From Phlyctochytrium arcticum (lineage: Eukaryota > Chytridiomycota > Chytridiomycetes > Chytridiales > Chytridiaceae), in assembly GCA_025602905.1 (NCBI GenBank), contig JAHLKI010000010.1, forward strand, positions 124,001-188,000: a stretch of 64,000 bases of DNA, written 5' to 3'. Positions 10,534-22,613 of this stretch are shown piece by piece. Numbering within the stretch: the first letter of the stretch is position 1; each line of letters opens with the position of its first letter. A model generated the notes under the pieces. It saw only the letters and a program-made list of their open reading frames with translations, ran no database searches and was not told the origin of the DNA. Made by a program: the position numbers and the translations under genes.

Positions 10534-13500
10534 CTATGGGCCGGGATTCATAGCGGATGACGCTGCTGGACTTTGTGGGTGGGCTTGGGAGGGAGAGTGC
10601 ACTAGGAAGTGTGTAGAGGTGGATGGCCCGGAAGTGGGAATGGTATTAGTCGTGCCTTGGGCTTTCATTGCTATCCTGTAACAGTCAAGAAAATGTCAGT
10701 TTCTGTGCTTGGGTGGATGTCAAATTAAAAACACGTACCAGAATTCGCGATTTCGCTGTAGGGTTTGAATGATATGTGGTATCGGAGCATATTTGTCGAA
10801 TGCCTCGAATAGTGGCGAAACCACAAATTCAATGAATCCACTCTGACTGCTGGGAATATTAAGGTTATCTCGATCCATGTACGGCGATACAGGGATCCCC
10901 ATCCGCTTCTCCTGATCACCCTGACGGAAAAACTCTTCCAGAATGAGGTGACACCAACGCTCATAGAGAGCCCAGCATTTGGTGGGATTGGACACATCGG
11001 CGCATTTTATCAGGATTTTCCAAAGTAGCATTCGGTCCTCGCGGGTTTCGTACGGGTCGAAATTGCTTGTAACTTTAGATTTGAAAGTCGATATGAGCGG
11101 GAAATGTTGTGATAGATCTTTGGCAGATTTAGTAAAAGGTCAGGTGTACATGGAAGTCGTAATTACCCGTCGCTAAAACCATATCAATCACTGCCTCCCG
11201 AACAGATCGGAAGTCTTGTCGACTAAGGTTCACCAAGAAGTTATTCTCTGTCTTGTTCATAACAACAAAAGCTGACGCTAAATGGTGATTTTCCAGAACC
11301 GATCGATCATTATACATGACGGCCCGACTGTCGTAGGTATTGACTAAGAAATTATTATTGAAGCCGGGATGTTCATGGTCTAAAAGAACATTATTGAGTA
11401 TTGAGAGTCAGGAGCAGTTGAAACAAGGCCAGTGGGGAAGACTTACCGTGAATGATGGCTGCAACATAAATTGACAGCAGGTCAATATCCCCGGCCAAAC
11501 GACATACGCTTTCGTGTGAATAGAGGAAATGATTTGTGCATTGTAGCACATCGCTCGCGTGTATGGAATTATGATCTAAAGACGAAGAATTTGCAATGTT
11601 ATTTCAGAAGAATCAGGATGAGGTTTTGCGTGTGAGTTCATACATGGTAGATCTGTGCGGTATCCACTTTCGATCGCTGTCAAGAAGTTGCGGAATATGT
11701 CTGGTGGAATGTTGAAGGCCGCAAACAGTTCAGCACGCTTGAACAAATGATATCCAAGCACAAATAATGGTCGCCCCTTTGAGGCTTCCAAAAAATCGAA
11801 TATTGGCCAGTTGTACTCATTGCACCGGGCCAGCAACATGGCCAACTCTGGAGAGGGACTCAAGAATTCATCTTGCCAGAATGGACTATTACTGGCACCG
11901 AAGGAACCTTGCTGGATCAGCGCCAAAATAGACGCAGAAGCATTGTTGCTGCCGCTCTGATATTGCCGCGTTGAATCTTGCCGATCGCTTCCAGTGTTTC
12001 CGCGCGACGCAACACTGGTACGACTTAAGCGGGTGCGGTCGCTTGACAAGATAGGCTGGCTATCGGTCATGCGTTCTCCATTGCGCTCTCCATTTGCAAC
12101 AAGCGACACATGATCTACGCTTCGATTGACCTCGGAAGCTGTTCCCGATGTTTGCCGGAATTGGGCCACGGAAAGGTTGATCATGTTGGCAATTGACGTT
12201 GACTCGGCAATTGGCATATCAATCTTGGCCGATATATCAGCGGTTATGGAGCGGCGCCGCGAAGACATGCGGTCACGGCCTTTACGACGGGGAGCAATTT
12301 CTGTAAAAAGCCATTGCTACAATTCTACTTATCAGCACATGGACTGAAGAACACATAGATATATTCCTCGGAAAATACCTCTTGCTCGTTGTCAAGCAGT
12401 TCGCCCACTTGATTCTCCAGATCGGGCGCTAACAAGTTACTTGATGCCAATAATGTCAGAATTTGAGCTATCGTGACCAGATGCGCTGGACTATTTGACG
12501 GGTCCGCCATCATGCTGCGCAGCAACATGACACTTTTTTCCAACGGTGAATCGAGGTCTGCCACTTTGTTCCCGTAGGCCTTTTGTAGCCCTTTCAGCTG
12601 ATTTGTCAATTTTACGTTCGCCTTTTCGAGAGTGTACGATGCTGAGAATTGAGCGCGACTAAAGACTTCGTTCTCGTAGGTATTGGAACTGATCACTGCG
12701 CCCGAAACTAGCAAGGCCAGAACTGACATGATGTATGTCTTTGCGGTAGAGGGCAGCAGCTCGGAATTCCCAGATGCCACGTCCGAAATGAAGACAGCAA
12801 AAAAGAGAATTACGGTAACACTCACACTTCCCACCGCGTAAATGAAGCGCAGTCGCATAAACATGCAGCTGACAAAAATGAACATGATGCAGAGAAGTGC
12901 TGGTTGAAAAACGGGTGAGCGGGGTTCTACCACATCGTACCGGACGATGAGGCCAATCGCCGCGTAGGCAATAATAAAGAGAGCCGATAGAGCGTGAATG
13001 TAGGTGGCGAGATGGGTGGGGCGGAGTTTGTAGGAGGCAATCACGAGGAGCAGACAGGGAAGGAGAATGCAACATATCCAGAAGGCGAGGTCGTATTCAA
13101 GATGATATTCATTACATATATAGTCCGGGTCACACGACATACTGGAATCAAAGGAAATGGTATGCAGATGAGTAACACGCGTTGTCGCAAAGCGGATTAC
13201 ATGTACTTACCAGAACCATCCCGTGGGACAAATGGATGCAATCACCTCTCGGGTATTTAGACCTTTCACTGGATCAGAGTACATTCTTGACCATCTGCGA
13301 CCGTCGCCAGGATTCCGAATCATGACATACGCGTAACAACATGTAGCTGCCGAGAATAGTAGGTACATGGTCCTTCGCCATGAAGCCAGATGCTTTTCCA
13401 AGAAAAATCGCTCATATTCTCGTTCCATATCGGCTTCGCGAAACGTAAGAGTAAATGGATGAAGGCGGCGTGCGATACTCCGGGAGAGAGATGCCCCGCC

Positions 13501-14035
13501 CACGTTGCCCATTGGATTATCTCCGTTCTGGGACCCAAGTAAAATGGACCCCCCACCGCGAGAGGCATTGAACTGGCTTTGGGGAATGACGATGCTTGAC
13601 ATGAGAATACCGCCAATGGGTACCCCTGTATTGGTATTTTGCGACGGTAGCGTCACAGTTCCGTTTGCGCCGGGACGAAAGGAAAGGTCGTTGCTACCTG
13701 GACCGTAGTTTCCGGCACCTCCAACATTGGACGCACTGCTTATGTTGGCAGCGTGTGCTCTTTCATTTGTACGTTGACCGCGGGAGTTCATTGTGCTGCG
13801 AGATGCGGGCACATTTACGTTGGTATAAGGGTCTGCAAGATTGCATGAGGGGTTCTTTAGCCAACAAAGTCCCCGCGAAGGCGTCACTTTGTTACTTACC
13901 TCCAGTGGCAAGGGAAGATTTGCTGGCTGTGGAATTTGTGAAAGAGCTTTTCTGTGTTGTAAGAACTGCCGGTTGTTGATGTGAGGTACCTGGTGTAACT
14001 GCTGCCTCGCTTCCTACCCCACTTGAGTCACTCAT
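10534..14035 (-). CDS. Membrane-anchored 3',5'-cyclic nucleotide phosphodiesterase (class I)
   Basis: Exons 14035-13900, 13832-13211, 13141-12355, 12316-11644, 11575-11447, 11379-11167, 11117-10739, 10675-10534; 1026 aa, in frame. Residues 1-170 are Ser/Asn-rich. From about 200 to 440 there are about six hydrophobic helices (for example LAFWICCILLPCLLLVIASY, SVSVTVILFFAVFI). A helical linker carries SPLEKSVMLLRSMM. The C-terminal domain has every class I PDE hallmark: HNSIHASDV, HDHEHPGFNN, KCADVSNPTK, and the purine-clamp Gln in SQSGFIEFVVSPLFEAF. It should hydrolyse cAMP and/or cGMP at a membrane. The intron at 12317-12354 would be only 38 nt; an alternative boundary there changes a few residues. 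A PKA catalytic subunit gene lies elsewhere in the window. Confidence 0.9.
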
Positions 14036-15950
14036 GTGTTTCGTTCGAAGACGTGGGAAGTAGCTGTCCGAATACTGTGGTATTATGTAGTTTGGGATCC
14101 GATTTCGAAAGGAACGAGTCTATCGTTAAACTCAGCAGAAAAAAGTTGTGTTTCTTCAAGGATATTGTTGTGGCCGCCTTCAAACAGATCCCTTTACATG
14201 CCACCCCCGACGTTTCTATGTCGATTTACAGATGCTCGCCAAAAGCTTGTGGGCGAATGTAGGTACCGAGACCAGAAAGTGCTATCCATGCAGCGCTGGA
14301 CTTCGCCGTTCCTGTATTATACAATCCTTGCGACTAATTTGCTTTTGGAGGTGCGAACAGCAGTCGCAATGATTGTCTTCTGTGGAGGTAACGAAGGATG
14401 CTACGGTGTCTTTCTTGATCGATTCCACCCTTGGTCGATTTGAGCGTCGATGTTGTCCCTTCCTCCGAACCCTTAGACGACTCGAAAAAGTTGGTGGAAG
14501 ATGACAGTCAAACTGTCTCCGTAGTTCTTGGACTTATACGATCTTATTCTCTCGAAAGAACCCAATAGTAGAACAAGCAGTCAAAATCCACCTAAAGAAT
14601 GAAAAGGTCGTCCAAGCAAGGAGAGCGCTAGATCAAGGACAACAACAAAAACTTAAGCGAACCCAAAAACACCGATTACCCAACCCCAAAAAGACAATAA
14701 TAAAGCACACAAAGTATAAACTGTCTGTCCGGAAAAAAATCTCTCGTCTCACGACGTGTACCCTCAAATAAAATATTAGCGGAAACAAGCAATATGGTTT
14801 TTATTATGGGGATTCAACCCTTGGTTATTTCTGATTACGAAATTATACATGGACGAATAAAGTTTTGACTGAGTGATCTGTTCCCCTCATTCATCAATTT
14901 CGCTGAGAGAATATAATAACTCGATATTCAATAGGAAAACCCCAGGCTCTGCATCGAGTTATCTCCTCTTCCGCTAACTTTGCCCAAAAAATAAAACTCC
15001 GCCTGCTTACGTAAGGTACGACGCGCAATAACTCAGACGCTTGAGTGACCTGCCCGTCTGTACTGAGCCCACCAGAAGGGATGCTTGGAAAAACCGCAGG
15101 GTTGCCAGCAATAAAATTAAGTATATGTCGAGAAGGACCCCAGCTTGGCATTTACCGTGGAGGAATGAGTTACTATCGGGCTTTCGGTCGTTCGAATGGA
15201 TGAACGACGCCCCAAACCAAATTTAATTTTCAACTGTCTGGAGGGGGATCTTGCGGGTGCATTTTAACTTTTCTGATACTTTGTGGATGTCGATGGATGA
15301 GGATTGTTGAGGTTGAATTGATGTCTTCCTTCACGGACCCGATTGTCAGCAAGCAAGGCATTGGTGTTAGGAAAAGAACATCGCGCTAGGGGATTGAAAA
15401 CCTTGCGTTATTCTGGAAACCGCGAAAAACATGGATACCGCTGCGTTGGTACGTCTCTCCTAGCAAGGGCTCGCATTAGTGACCGCGGGTTTTCCCAGCA
15501 GGTTCGAACGCTTCACCTATACCGGAAATGATCCTCGTCGTCCGATTTAACAAGGCAATAATGTTTTGAGCGCTTGGCGTGCTTCAAAGAACTCCAAAAC
15601 GTGGCATTTATTTTGATCAATGCTGGGAACAAAAAACTTCCAGTGCGAAACGGGTTAGATCAAGAATTCTTCAAGAGCAGGGTACCGTCATATACAAGAC
15701 ACCGGACATGGATCTGCGCGTCGCGTCTACGGGGCAAAGAACTCTGAGAGGGGAAGCAACCTGGATGAAAAGTTAGAAGAACAAAGAGCAAAGTCCATGG
15801 CCACATACTTCCAATTTTCTGACCGCTACCTACGCATTTAGCGAACGCCTTCGGATTTCCTTCCGGGGACGGCAAATACTCCGCAACTTAAAGAGGTACA
15901 TTGGCCGAAAAGTAGAGAATATGCACAATATCCGGGATATTAGATCGCTA
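14036..15950. other. Gene-poor stretch upstream of the PDE gene
   Basis: No supported gene in about 1.9 kb. The right part of the PDE promoter lies here. A lysine-rich open frame on the + strand ends near 14771, and several short open frames occur on the - strand near 14900-15150, but none shows a domain, good splice structure or recognisable similarity. Confidence 0.4.
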
Positions 15951-16060
15951 TCAATGCGCTGTTGCCGAATAGAATGCTGCTGTTGGAAACTGCGCTTTGG
16001 CCTGGTGAACGTGTACGCAATTGTCAGGCATCGGGTCAACCAGCGGTACTAGGAGTCTAG
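15951..16060 (-). pseudogene. Decayed fragment of a Gfo/Idh/MocA-type oxidoreductase
   Basis: About 110 bp translate (minus strand) to a peptide with the pattern L-V-D-P-M-P-D-N ... H-V-H-Q-A-K-A-Q ... A-F-Y-S-A-T-A-H. This parallels, residue by residue and without gaps, the segment LIDPVAEN..HVLQDKAQ..SYAATAQ of the intact oxidoreductase at 25640-27011. Near half of the residues match. The frame ends at TGA TAG exactly where the intact gene continues, and the neighbouring Rossmann and C-terminal regions are not found. This looks like a relic of a duplicated or rearranged paralogue. Function is not expected. Confidence 0.55.
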
Positions 16061-16677
16061 GATGCCGAGGTGTCTGTGGCCTTTCTTGCGATTTCTGGGT
16101 GGATTTAAAAATGCCTGTAGTTGGGGAGTGGGCTATAGCTCGAGCTACCCATTGAGCCTTTAAAGAACTTATTCTGATACGGGCTTGCCCGCAACTGAGA
16201 TGACATTTACACATTGTTACGTTTGCACATTGGTCCGTTGGAGAAATTACAGTTGAAGGTCGGTCTGGTGAACTACCAGCGGCACAATGCAGATCCTTGT
16301 GGTACGCAAATTCCCCCGTGCTTCGCGGTGCCATTACTATTTTTGCTTGCTCTTTGGACCCGCAAATAAAGCGTAATTTCCGGTCTGCCATATCTATAAA
16401 AGGCCATACCCATTTCGTTTCGCTCTCCCCTCTCACATGTTTTCTCATGTTTTCTGCCCTATCATATGTACATGCCTCTGCCAAATGCGACCCACGACTC
16501 GGACTGCGTGGATGTCATCAGCCACTCGACGGCTAGAACTACGGCAACAAATGCATAACCTTGCCGACCTGCTACCTGGACTCTAGAGCTTCTTTTGAAT
16601 GAACGCTGTGGAAACAGCCATGCGCACTTGTGATCTACATGTGGACAAGATAATCAAAAGTAGTGCTGCGCTGAATT
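16061..16677. other. Intergenic, no gene seen
   Basis: A long minus-strand open frame runs through this stretch into the oxidoreductase relic, but its upstream part has no recognisable motif and probably reflects chance lack of stops. Confidence 0.35.
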
Positions 16678-17140
16678 CATAAACATTGCGATGACAGCAA
16701 GATGCTGGAGATGATGCCAATATTGACGCTAAGGTAGGCCCGGTATTAGCCTGACAAGCATTGGGAATGCTTATTCATTGCTTGTCCCAAGATCCAAGAC
16801 TGGAAGCGCGGCCTGTGCGAGTGAGGAAGGCTCCGCTGAAATCATAAACATTGTGATGACAGCAAAATGTTGGAGATGATGCCGATTTTGACGATAAGGT
16901 AGGCCCGGTATCAGCCTGGCAAGCATTGGAAATGCTTATTCATTGATTGTCCCAAGATTCAAGACTGGATGCGCGGCCTGCGCGAGTGAGGAAGGCTCCG
17001 CTGAAATCATAAACATGAGATGATGCCGATTTTGACGATAAGGTAGGCCCGGTATCAGCCTGGCAAGCATTGGAAATGCTTATTCATTGATTGTCCCAAG
17101 ATTCAAGACTGGATGCGCGGCCTGCGCGAGTGAGGGAGGC
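16678..17140 (+). repeat. Tandem repeat, three imperfect copies of a ~165-bp unit
   Basis: Copies begin at 16678, 16842 and 17007, each with tcataaacat. The period is 164-165 bp; the third copy lacks about 21 bp near its start. Copies 2 and 3 are nearly identical, copy 1 differs at scattered positions. Each unit contains the small palindrome AAGCATTGGAAATGCTT (or one-base variant) and the phrase GGTAGGCCCGGTAT. There is no conserved open frame, so it is most likely a non-coding minisatellite-like array. Confidence 0.9.
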
Positions 17141-18739
17141 TGATGAGACGCAAAAAGTATCGGAACGCGGCTGATCGTTGGCGTCGATGAAATGAGGACA
17201 AATCACCTGCTGGCCATGATTTTCGAGGGTACCCCTCTTCGATCAATCATCGTGGGAGATTGTTGTAGCCGTGAAAGAGCAAGTGGTCCGTGATGAAGCG
17301 ATCATGAGTGACATTTGGTGAGTGACGGTTGTTGATTGACATTTGAGGATTGACATTTGATGGCTGACGTTTCCTGGTGGCTACATCGGCAGATGAACGG
17401 TGAAAGTGGAAAGGATGGAGGCGGGGCGGTACGTCGAACGACGTGGTGGTTGCTCTCTGCGTACTCGCTGGATCTGGGACGCACTACCAGAAGAACAAGG
17501 TGTAAATTAGAAGAAGGCGCAAAACCCGCCAATTTTGCTGGAGCTTACCAGGATGGACGACAAAGAGATATTCCTACTCGCAGTCCCTAGTCGCAGGTCG
17601 AAAAGCCGACAATATGACGGGTGTCTTAATTGGGTTGACGCGCAAAGGGCAGTTCCGAGGTCTGAGTTGGTGGTAGGCGGTTCGCAAATCAAGTGCTCCG
17701 TTCCCGAGCGTGGGTTTCCGTCAAGCCTGTGGGCTTCATAAGAGTAGTAGGACTTGGTTCTGATGGGTCAGTCTTCTTGCGGTCCAGTGGAAGGAGCTAC
17801 CAGTTTAGCGCACGCGAGAGATCAACGTTTGGTTTCCCCCCTTGGCAAGTTCATGTCATGTGACCTCAACTCCAGATGGATTTCCGCTACTGACGGCGAT
17901 GGACGACGATACCAACACAGGAAAGAATGGATCATGATTCAGCACAAAAGCAAGCTGATCAGCTTTGAAGCACAAGATGAGGGCCAAAGCCAAATTGTTG
18001 AGCTTGACACTCATTCAGATTCAGCCGGTGGGGAGCACGCTGGCGTTATGCAGCATGGATTCACCCGCAAATTGACCAAGCACCACGCAAAAAACGCTGA
18101 GGGCTGTGGGTAGAGTGCCAGATTTTGGCGAAAACATTGATTTTCATAAGGTCACCGTTTGGCCTAGTGTGCAGAGCGAGAGAACATCGACTAAGCGCCA
18201 TGTACCGGGTTCAAACCCGCCCCTTGCCCCTCCACTTTGTCATTATTCTGCAGCTCGCAACTGCGGGAACCGCAACACGCCATTGCATGAACTATCAGTT
18301 CGCTACTGAGGTTCGGGTGTTCCTTGAAGGGATCTGGGGCGGAGGCGAGTCTCAGGATTCCCTTTTGCCACGCATTCTTTTTTTCATAAAGTCCCGGGAT
18401 GCCATTTCGATCTAGGCGGAATCAAGTATACGATGCGAATGATGCAGACAGACTCTGCAGACTGCCTTTTGGCCCGCATTCATAGATCGTAAATGGAGGG
18501 AGAGCTGGACGAAAAGTATTCACGATAAAGTGTATCAACTCGCTGATAGTTTACCTGCCTGGACAGAAAGAGTCTAGGGGATAAGTTTGTGGGTCTGAAG
18601 CAAAAGTTGAATGATTGGGATGGACGATTAATGGTTGGTTCGTATAGCTCGAGTGGAAAAAAAGAAAACTAGAACAAAAACCAGTATCAGTGACTGGAGA
18701 AAAGCTGTGCTTTTTTTTGAACTTACCTTGTCACGTTTT
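17141..18739. other. Gene-poor stretch
   Basis: No supported gene. Short tandem-like tgacatttg / gattgacattt words occur at about 17308-17365. A + strand open frame at 17754-18113 (119 codons) has no domain or hydrophobic core and is not called. Confidence 0.35.
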
Positions 18740-18777
18740 CACAGCATGAACTTACCTTCACAGCATGAACGTACCTT
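18740..18777 (+). repeat. Two tandem copies of a 19-bp unit
   Basis: The unit cacagcatgaacttacctt occurs at 18740-18758 and, with one change, at 18759-18777. A related gaacttaccttgtcacg phrase flanks both sides (18719-18735 and 18767-18783), so the block has a nested repeat structure. Confidence 0.85.
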
Positions 18778-18783
18778 GTCACG

Positions 18784-20555
18784 GGCCCTTGACGATAGTT
18801 ACGAGCACCGCGCTGCTACTTATGCCTTGTTGGCGCGAAACCTCAGCGGTTGCGGGAGCCGTTCCTGGACGCGTCACGGCCAATCTAACGGTCGACGCGT
18901 CGGGACGACAGCATCGCGACTTTGCACACCAAACACTCGGAAAAGAACCGGCGACCACAAACAGAAACCAGGAATATTGGTGCTGGCACTGGCACTGGTA
19001 CTGGCCAGTGCACGCCGGCTATGGGCAAAGATGGCCGTCGGGGTATATGGGGTTCCGGGTATGGTGGTTGGTGCGTTGAGCAAGCTTTTTTTTCTTTCTC
19101 TAAACTCTGAAAATAGGCTCAAGTAAACCTACCACCACACCTACCCAGGGATCAACCAACAAAACTACCTCCTAGTCCTGTTCAAACCACGGCCTCTCGA
19201 AACCACCTCCTACTTTCCCAAACCCATCCTTGTTTACGACCGCAAAACAGCGAACCAACTTCCGCCAGAGCCCCCGTTTGGACCCGGGAATATGTCTTGG
19301 GCGGACATGCTCTTCTCCAGGAATGTATTGTCTGAGCCTCCCTCGGCGTTTGATTGCAGTAAGATCGACACTCGTTCTCCAGCTCACAGGAGGGCAGAAA
19401 CTGACGACCGTTTTAGACTGGCGCTATGATCCTCCATTCCTACGCATACACACGACACCATCCCGTCCTTTGTATACCTCCAGCAAACCTTTTCCCCTCC
19501 ACTTTTGGCTGACAAACGAATCGCTGCCCATCCTTCACCGCAAATCCCGGGATCACCTTTCCCATATCACCACTAAACACTTGCCATGAATGTATGTCGC
19601 CAAACCCGTTTTGGATACCGCTTCGTCCTCGTACCAGGAGCCCCTCGCATATTGCGACACAAGCTTTCGCCCACAGCAAATAATCCTCCTTCATTCACAT
19701 ACCGCACTGTATTTTCAGCCTGCCAACTTTTCTGCGCAATCTCGGCTGGTCATCTCCGCAACTGAAAGAGTCGTCTGAATGCGGAACATGTACCCTTTGG
19801 TTTTTTTTACCTGAAAGCATGTGGGAAAGCCGAACTTTACATCTACCAACATTTCGGTCATCTGCGTTGCACAACAGTTGTGCTTCTGGTCAAACCAAAC
19901 CACATAATATGTCACCAACCTCACACTCTTGCCTCTGGTAAGTCACCTGACATGAGAATGCCAGACTCCAGGAGAATTGATTGTCTCTGCTAATCTTGTG
20001 CGTATTAAAGGGAAATCCGGCCTGCCGTCGGCGATACTCGATGGAAGTAGGAGGCGCTCTCTTCTTTATAATTATGAGGGAGCAGGTCATTTGTACCTTG
20101 AGGGCTAGAAAAGCCCGATTAGGGGTGTCAAAGAATGGGCCAAGGACATATTATTACTTTCTTGTCAAGCTTTAACTTCTGTTTGTACTTTTCCATACAA
20201 CCAAATACTAGTCCGAACATTGTATCGGTGCAAATTCAAATGCATGAACTTTTGGGAGGAAAGGGTCAAAATCTGCTATACCTCGTATTTGCGCCCCATA
20301 GTCAAAAGTCATTTTCAGTGAGCGCAAAGGTAGAGTGACATTGGCTCGTGGTTGTAAGATTCGGAGTATTGTTGCGAAATAGGGTCTTTTCATCATTTGG
20401 CTTACAGGTAATGAAAGCCTTTCCCATTTCCCTTACGTATAAACACCAAACACCGAAATCTCTCTCCCACTTCTGTAATCTTAACTTGCGTACATCAGTA
20501 TATTGAGCAAACCTTTTAGTTCACAAAACGTTATCAGCACCATAGTCTCTCCACT
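18784..20555. other. Gene-poor stretch
   Basis: No supported gene. Around 19170-19700 the minus strand is open in all three frames for 60-80 codons, which reflects base composition more than coding. A simple ctggcactggcactggtactgg run lies near 18982-19004. Confidence 0.35.
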
Positions 20556-20951
20556 ATGGCAGACCAAAGACAATCGTCGTCCGCGGATACTACTGTTACC
20601 CCAGCTGCTCTGAAATTGACAGCCGAACTCCTCAAAAGCAACAAACCCGAAATAGATGAGATTGAAAGAGTTTCATTCATCATCTCGTTAGTTTCCCACA
20701 CTGACTATTGACACAGAAGATGTATTGACTGTCAACGGAATGAAACAAAGTATTCAAGGACATGTACCGGCAAAGTTATATTTGGCAATTACGGGAATTC
20801 TGATCGACGTACATGTATTCATTGCAATGCGCTGAATCAGTCGCTAAACCGTCTCACAGTCGTGCGACAAGGATGGTTAGTGGATACCAATGCCGTGTAC
20901 AAATATCAGCACCTGGATAGCGTCTCGAAGTGGGGTTCTGGATATAGATAG
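20556..20951 (+). CDS. Possible small cysteine-rich (zinc-binding-like) protein
   Basis: ATG at 20556 follows a pyrimidine-rich leader (ctctctcccacttct near 20461). A first exon of 45 codons is closed by a stop unless a 30-nt intron (GTTAGT...CACAG, 20698-20727) is removed. The joined frame then stays open for 74 codons to TAG at 20949. The second part has two CxxC pairs (RCIDCQ and TCIHCNALN) with one Cys between, spaced like a small zinc ribbon. The intron is unusually short for this genome and no family is recognised. The reading is therefore tentative. Confidence 0.3.
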
Positions 20952-22510
20952 CTGATGCAGTTGCACTTTGTAGCATAGACTGGATCATGCTTGCATTTGC
21001 ATGTCTGGTTGTAGGTAAAATCGGAGAATACATTTTTGTATATGTCATCATATAATCGGAGAATACATTCACATGTAGATAAAATCGGAGAATACATCGC
21101 TGATGCAAAGATGGACGCGATGACCCCTACTCTGCTTGCGAGTCAAATATACTGATTTACTCGCACATCGCCTCAGACCCTCATGATTACATACTTTGCT
21201 ATCCTGCCAGTAATATAAAACGGCGCTCGTCCTCCCACTTCCCCTTTCCCCAGATCTTATTTCATGCCTCTTTTGTTGTTGGGAGGGTTTGACTGCGCAA
21301 CCACGACATCTCAGCAAGTAGATCATCGTTTTCGGGTAATGCATTCAGGCTTAGAACATCTTCGTTCATATAATGACGAACCCCTAGTGCAGAGTAGCAG
21401 AGTACAAGGACAGCCATAATCTCTACATTGGAAAATTAGAAATGAACCTCATGGTACTCGATTTTTTTTGTTCAGGCGTGTATTGACCTGATACACGCGG
21501 ATAACCTGTGGAATTTCCCGTCTAGACAACGCTACATCTTAATGGACGTCATCATTTGACTACTTTGGCGGAAGATATACTTGGCACAAGGTGTCGAATG
21601 GCAAGCTATTAGTACTATGGCTTTGGATAAGCCGAATACAGCCTTGCTTTGTCATGCAAACGCGTCGTATCGGGTGCTTACTGGAAACTGGATAGATGGA
21701 ATCAAAGCTTCAGACTAACTAGACCCGGCATGCGCAAATGCAGAAAAGCGCTGGCGAAGGTTCACATACAATCTGCGCTGCGCAACGAAATGTGGAGAGA
21801 ATGGTCATCACATTGTGGAGAGAACTTTTGGCCCAGATTTTGAAAGGGAGTCTTGCTATACATTTTATGGGCAAACTACTGCAACCGTGGAGCAGAGTAT
21901 GGCAAGCGTATACCACACGGCCACTCGAAGTCAGCAATTGTCGGAGCTTAGGTGATGTGTCGTGTCAATGTTCTTTTGAGAAGATATATAACGCGTCGTT
22001 CGGCGTCGTTCGAAGTTTTTGAATTTGGTAAGCGTTTTTACGCGTCGTGAAATTCCCCTGATAAAGCAGCCTTCTCCCCAAACCCCCCTGCCTCTTTTCC
22101 TTACAGCTCCCAACTCAGATCATGACAAGGCAGGTTTCTCTTTATGCGGATATCGTCATGCGATGGATTTGTACTGATCAAAGTCTCTTTCCGTCAACCA
22201 CCAGGCGTCTGCGACCAAAACCCTCGTCTTCACCGCTACTCCAAGGCGCATCGTCGGATCACCAACACACGTCCCTTCTTCGTCTGGCCCAAATACAATC
22301 AGAGGACAACACTCACATTTGGCAACAACGACGACAACCCAAGAAAACACACTCCATTACCACACCACACACCTCCAAGATCACATCACACATTCCGCGA
22401 CAAGTCCCCCCGCGCTACCAGGCAAGTCTCCTCATCACACCCTGTCACCATATCTTTAGCCTCTAATCACGGACTCCTACAGGCGTAACCCAGTGAGCAA
22501 CACACAAGCT
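20952..22510. other. Gene-poor stretch
   Basis: No supported gene apart from the small repeat at 21011-21097. The + strand open frames at 22122-22490 are low-complexity (Thr/His/Pro/Gln) and lack motifs. Confidence 0.35.
21011..21097 (+). repeat. Repeated 23-bp motif, 64 bp apart, with a third partial copy
   Basis: gtaggtaaaatcggagaata.. at 21011-21033 recurs with one change at 21075-21097. A shorter copy sharing atcggagaatacat lies between them at about 21053-21068. Confidence 0.8.
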
Positions 22511-22577
22511 TCAACCTGCACGTCAACACACAACCTCAACCTGCACATCAACACACAACCTCAACCTGCACGTCAAG
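22511..22577 (+). repeat. 25-bp tandem repeat, 2.7 copies
   Basis: Units tcaacctgcacgtcaacaca.. start at 22511, 22536 and 22561 with single-base differences. The block lies just upstream of the small spliced frame at 22614. Confidence 0.85.
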
Positions 22578-22613
22578 ACCTTCATCCGGGCTCCCGCTGC
22601 CGCGCGGCAAAAC

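Noticed and set aside
14505..14771. Lys/Gln-rich + strand frame of 88 codons
   Set aside because: No ATG context, no domain; low-complexity A-rich sequence explains it.
15951..16484. 177-codon minus-strand frame as an intact gene
   Set aside because: Only its last ~35 residues resemble a protein (oxidoreductase relic); the rest has no motif and the match ends at tandem stops.
16678..17140. CRISPR array
   Set aside because: The repeats are contiguous 165-bp units without unique spacers, and the genome is eukaryotic.
18197..18240. tRNA-like GGTTCAAACCC T-arm
   Set aside because: CGGGTTCAAACCCG at 18206-18219 only pairs with a 6-nt loop, and no matching acceptor, D or anticodon arms occur upstream.
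18635..19126. 163-codon + strand open frame
   Set aside because: It spans a 19-bp tandem repeat and simple repeats, has no domain, and competing frames are equally open.
19172..19694. Minus-strand frames that read protein-like in three phases
   Set aside because: All three frames are open, so the lack of stops reflects composition; no consistent splice chain or motif decides among them.
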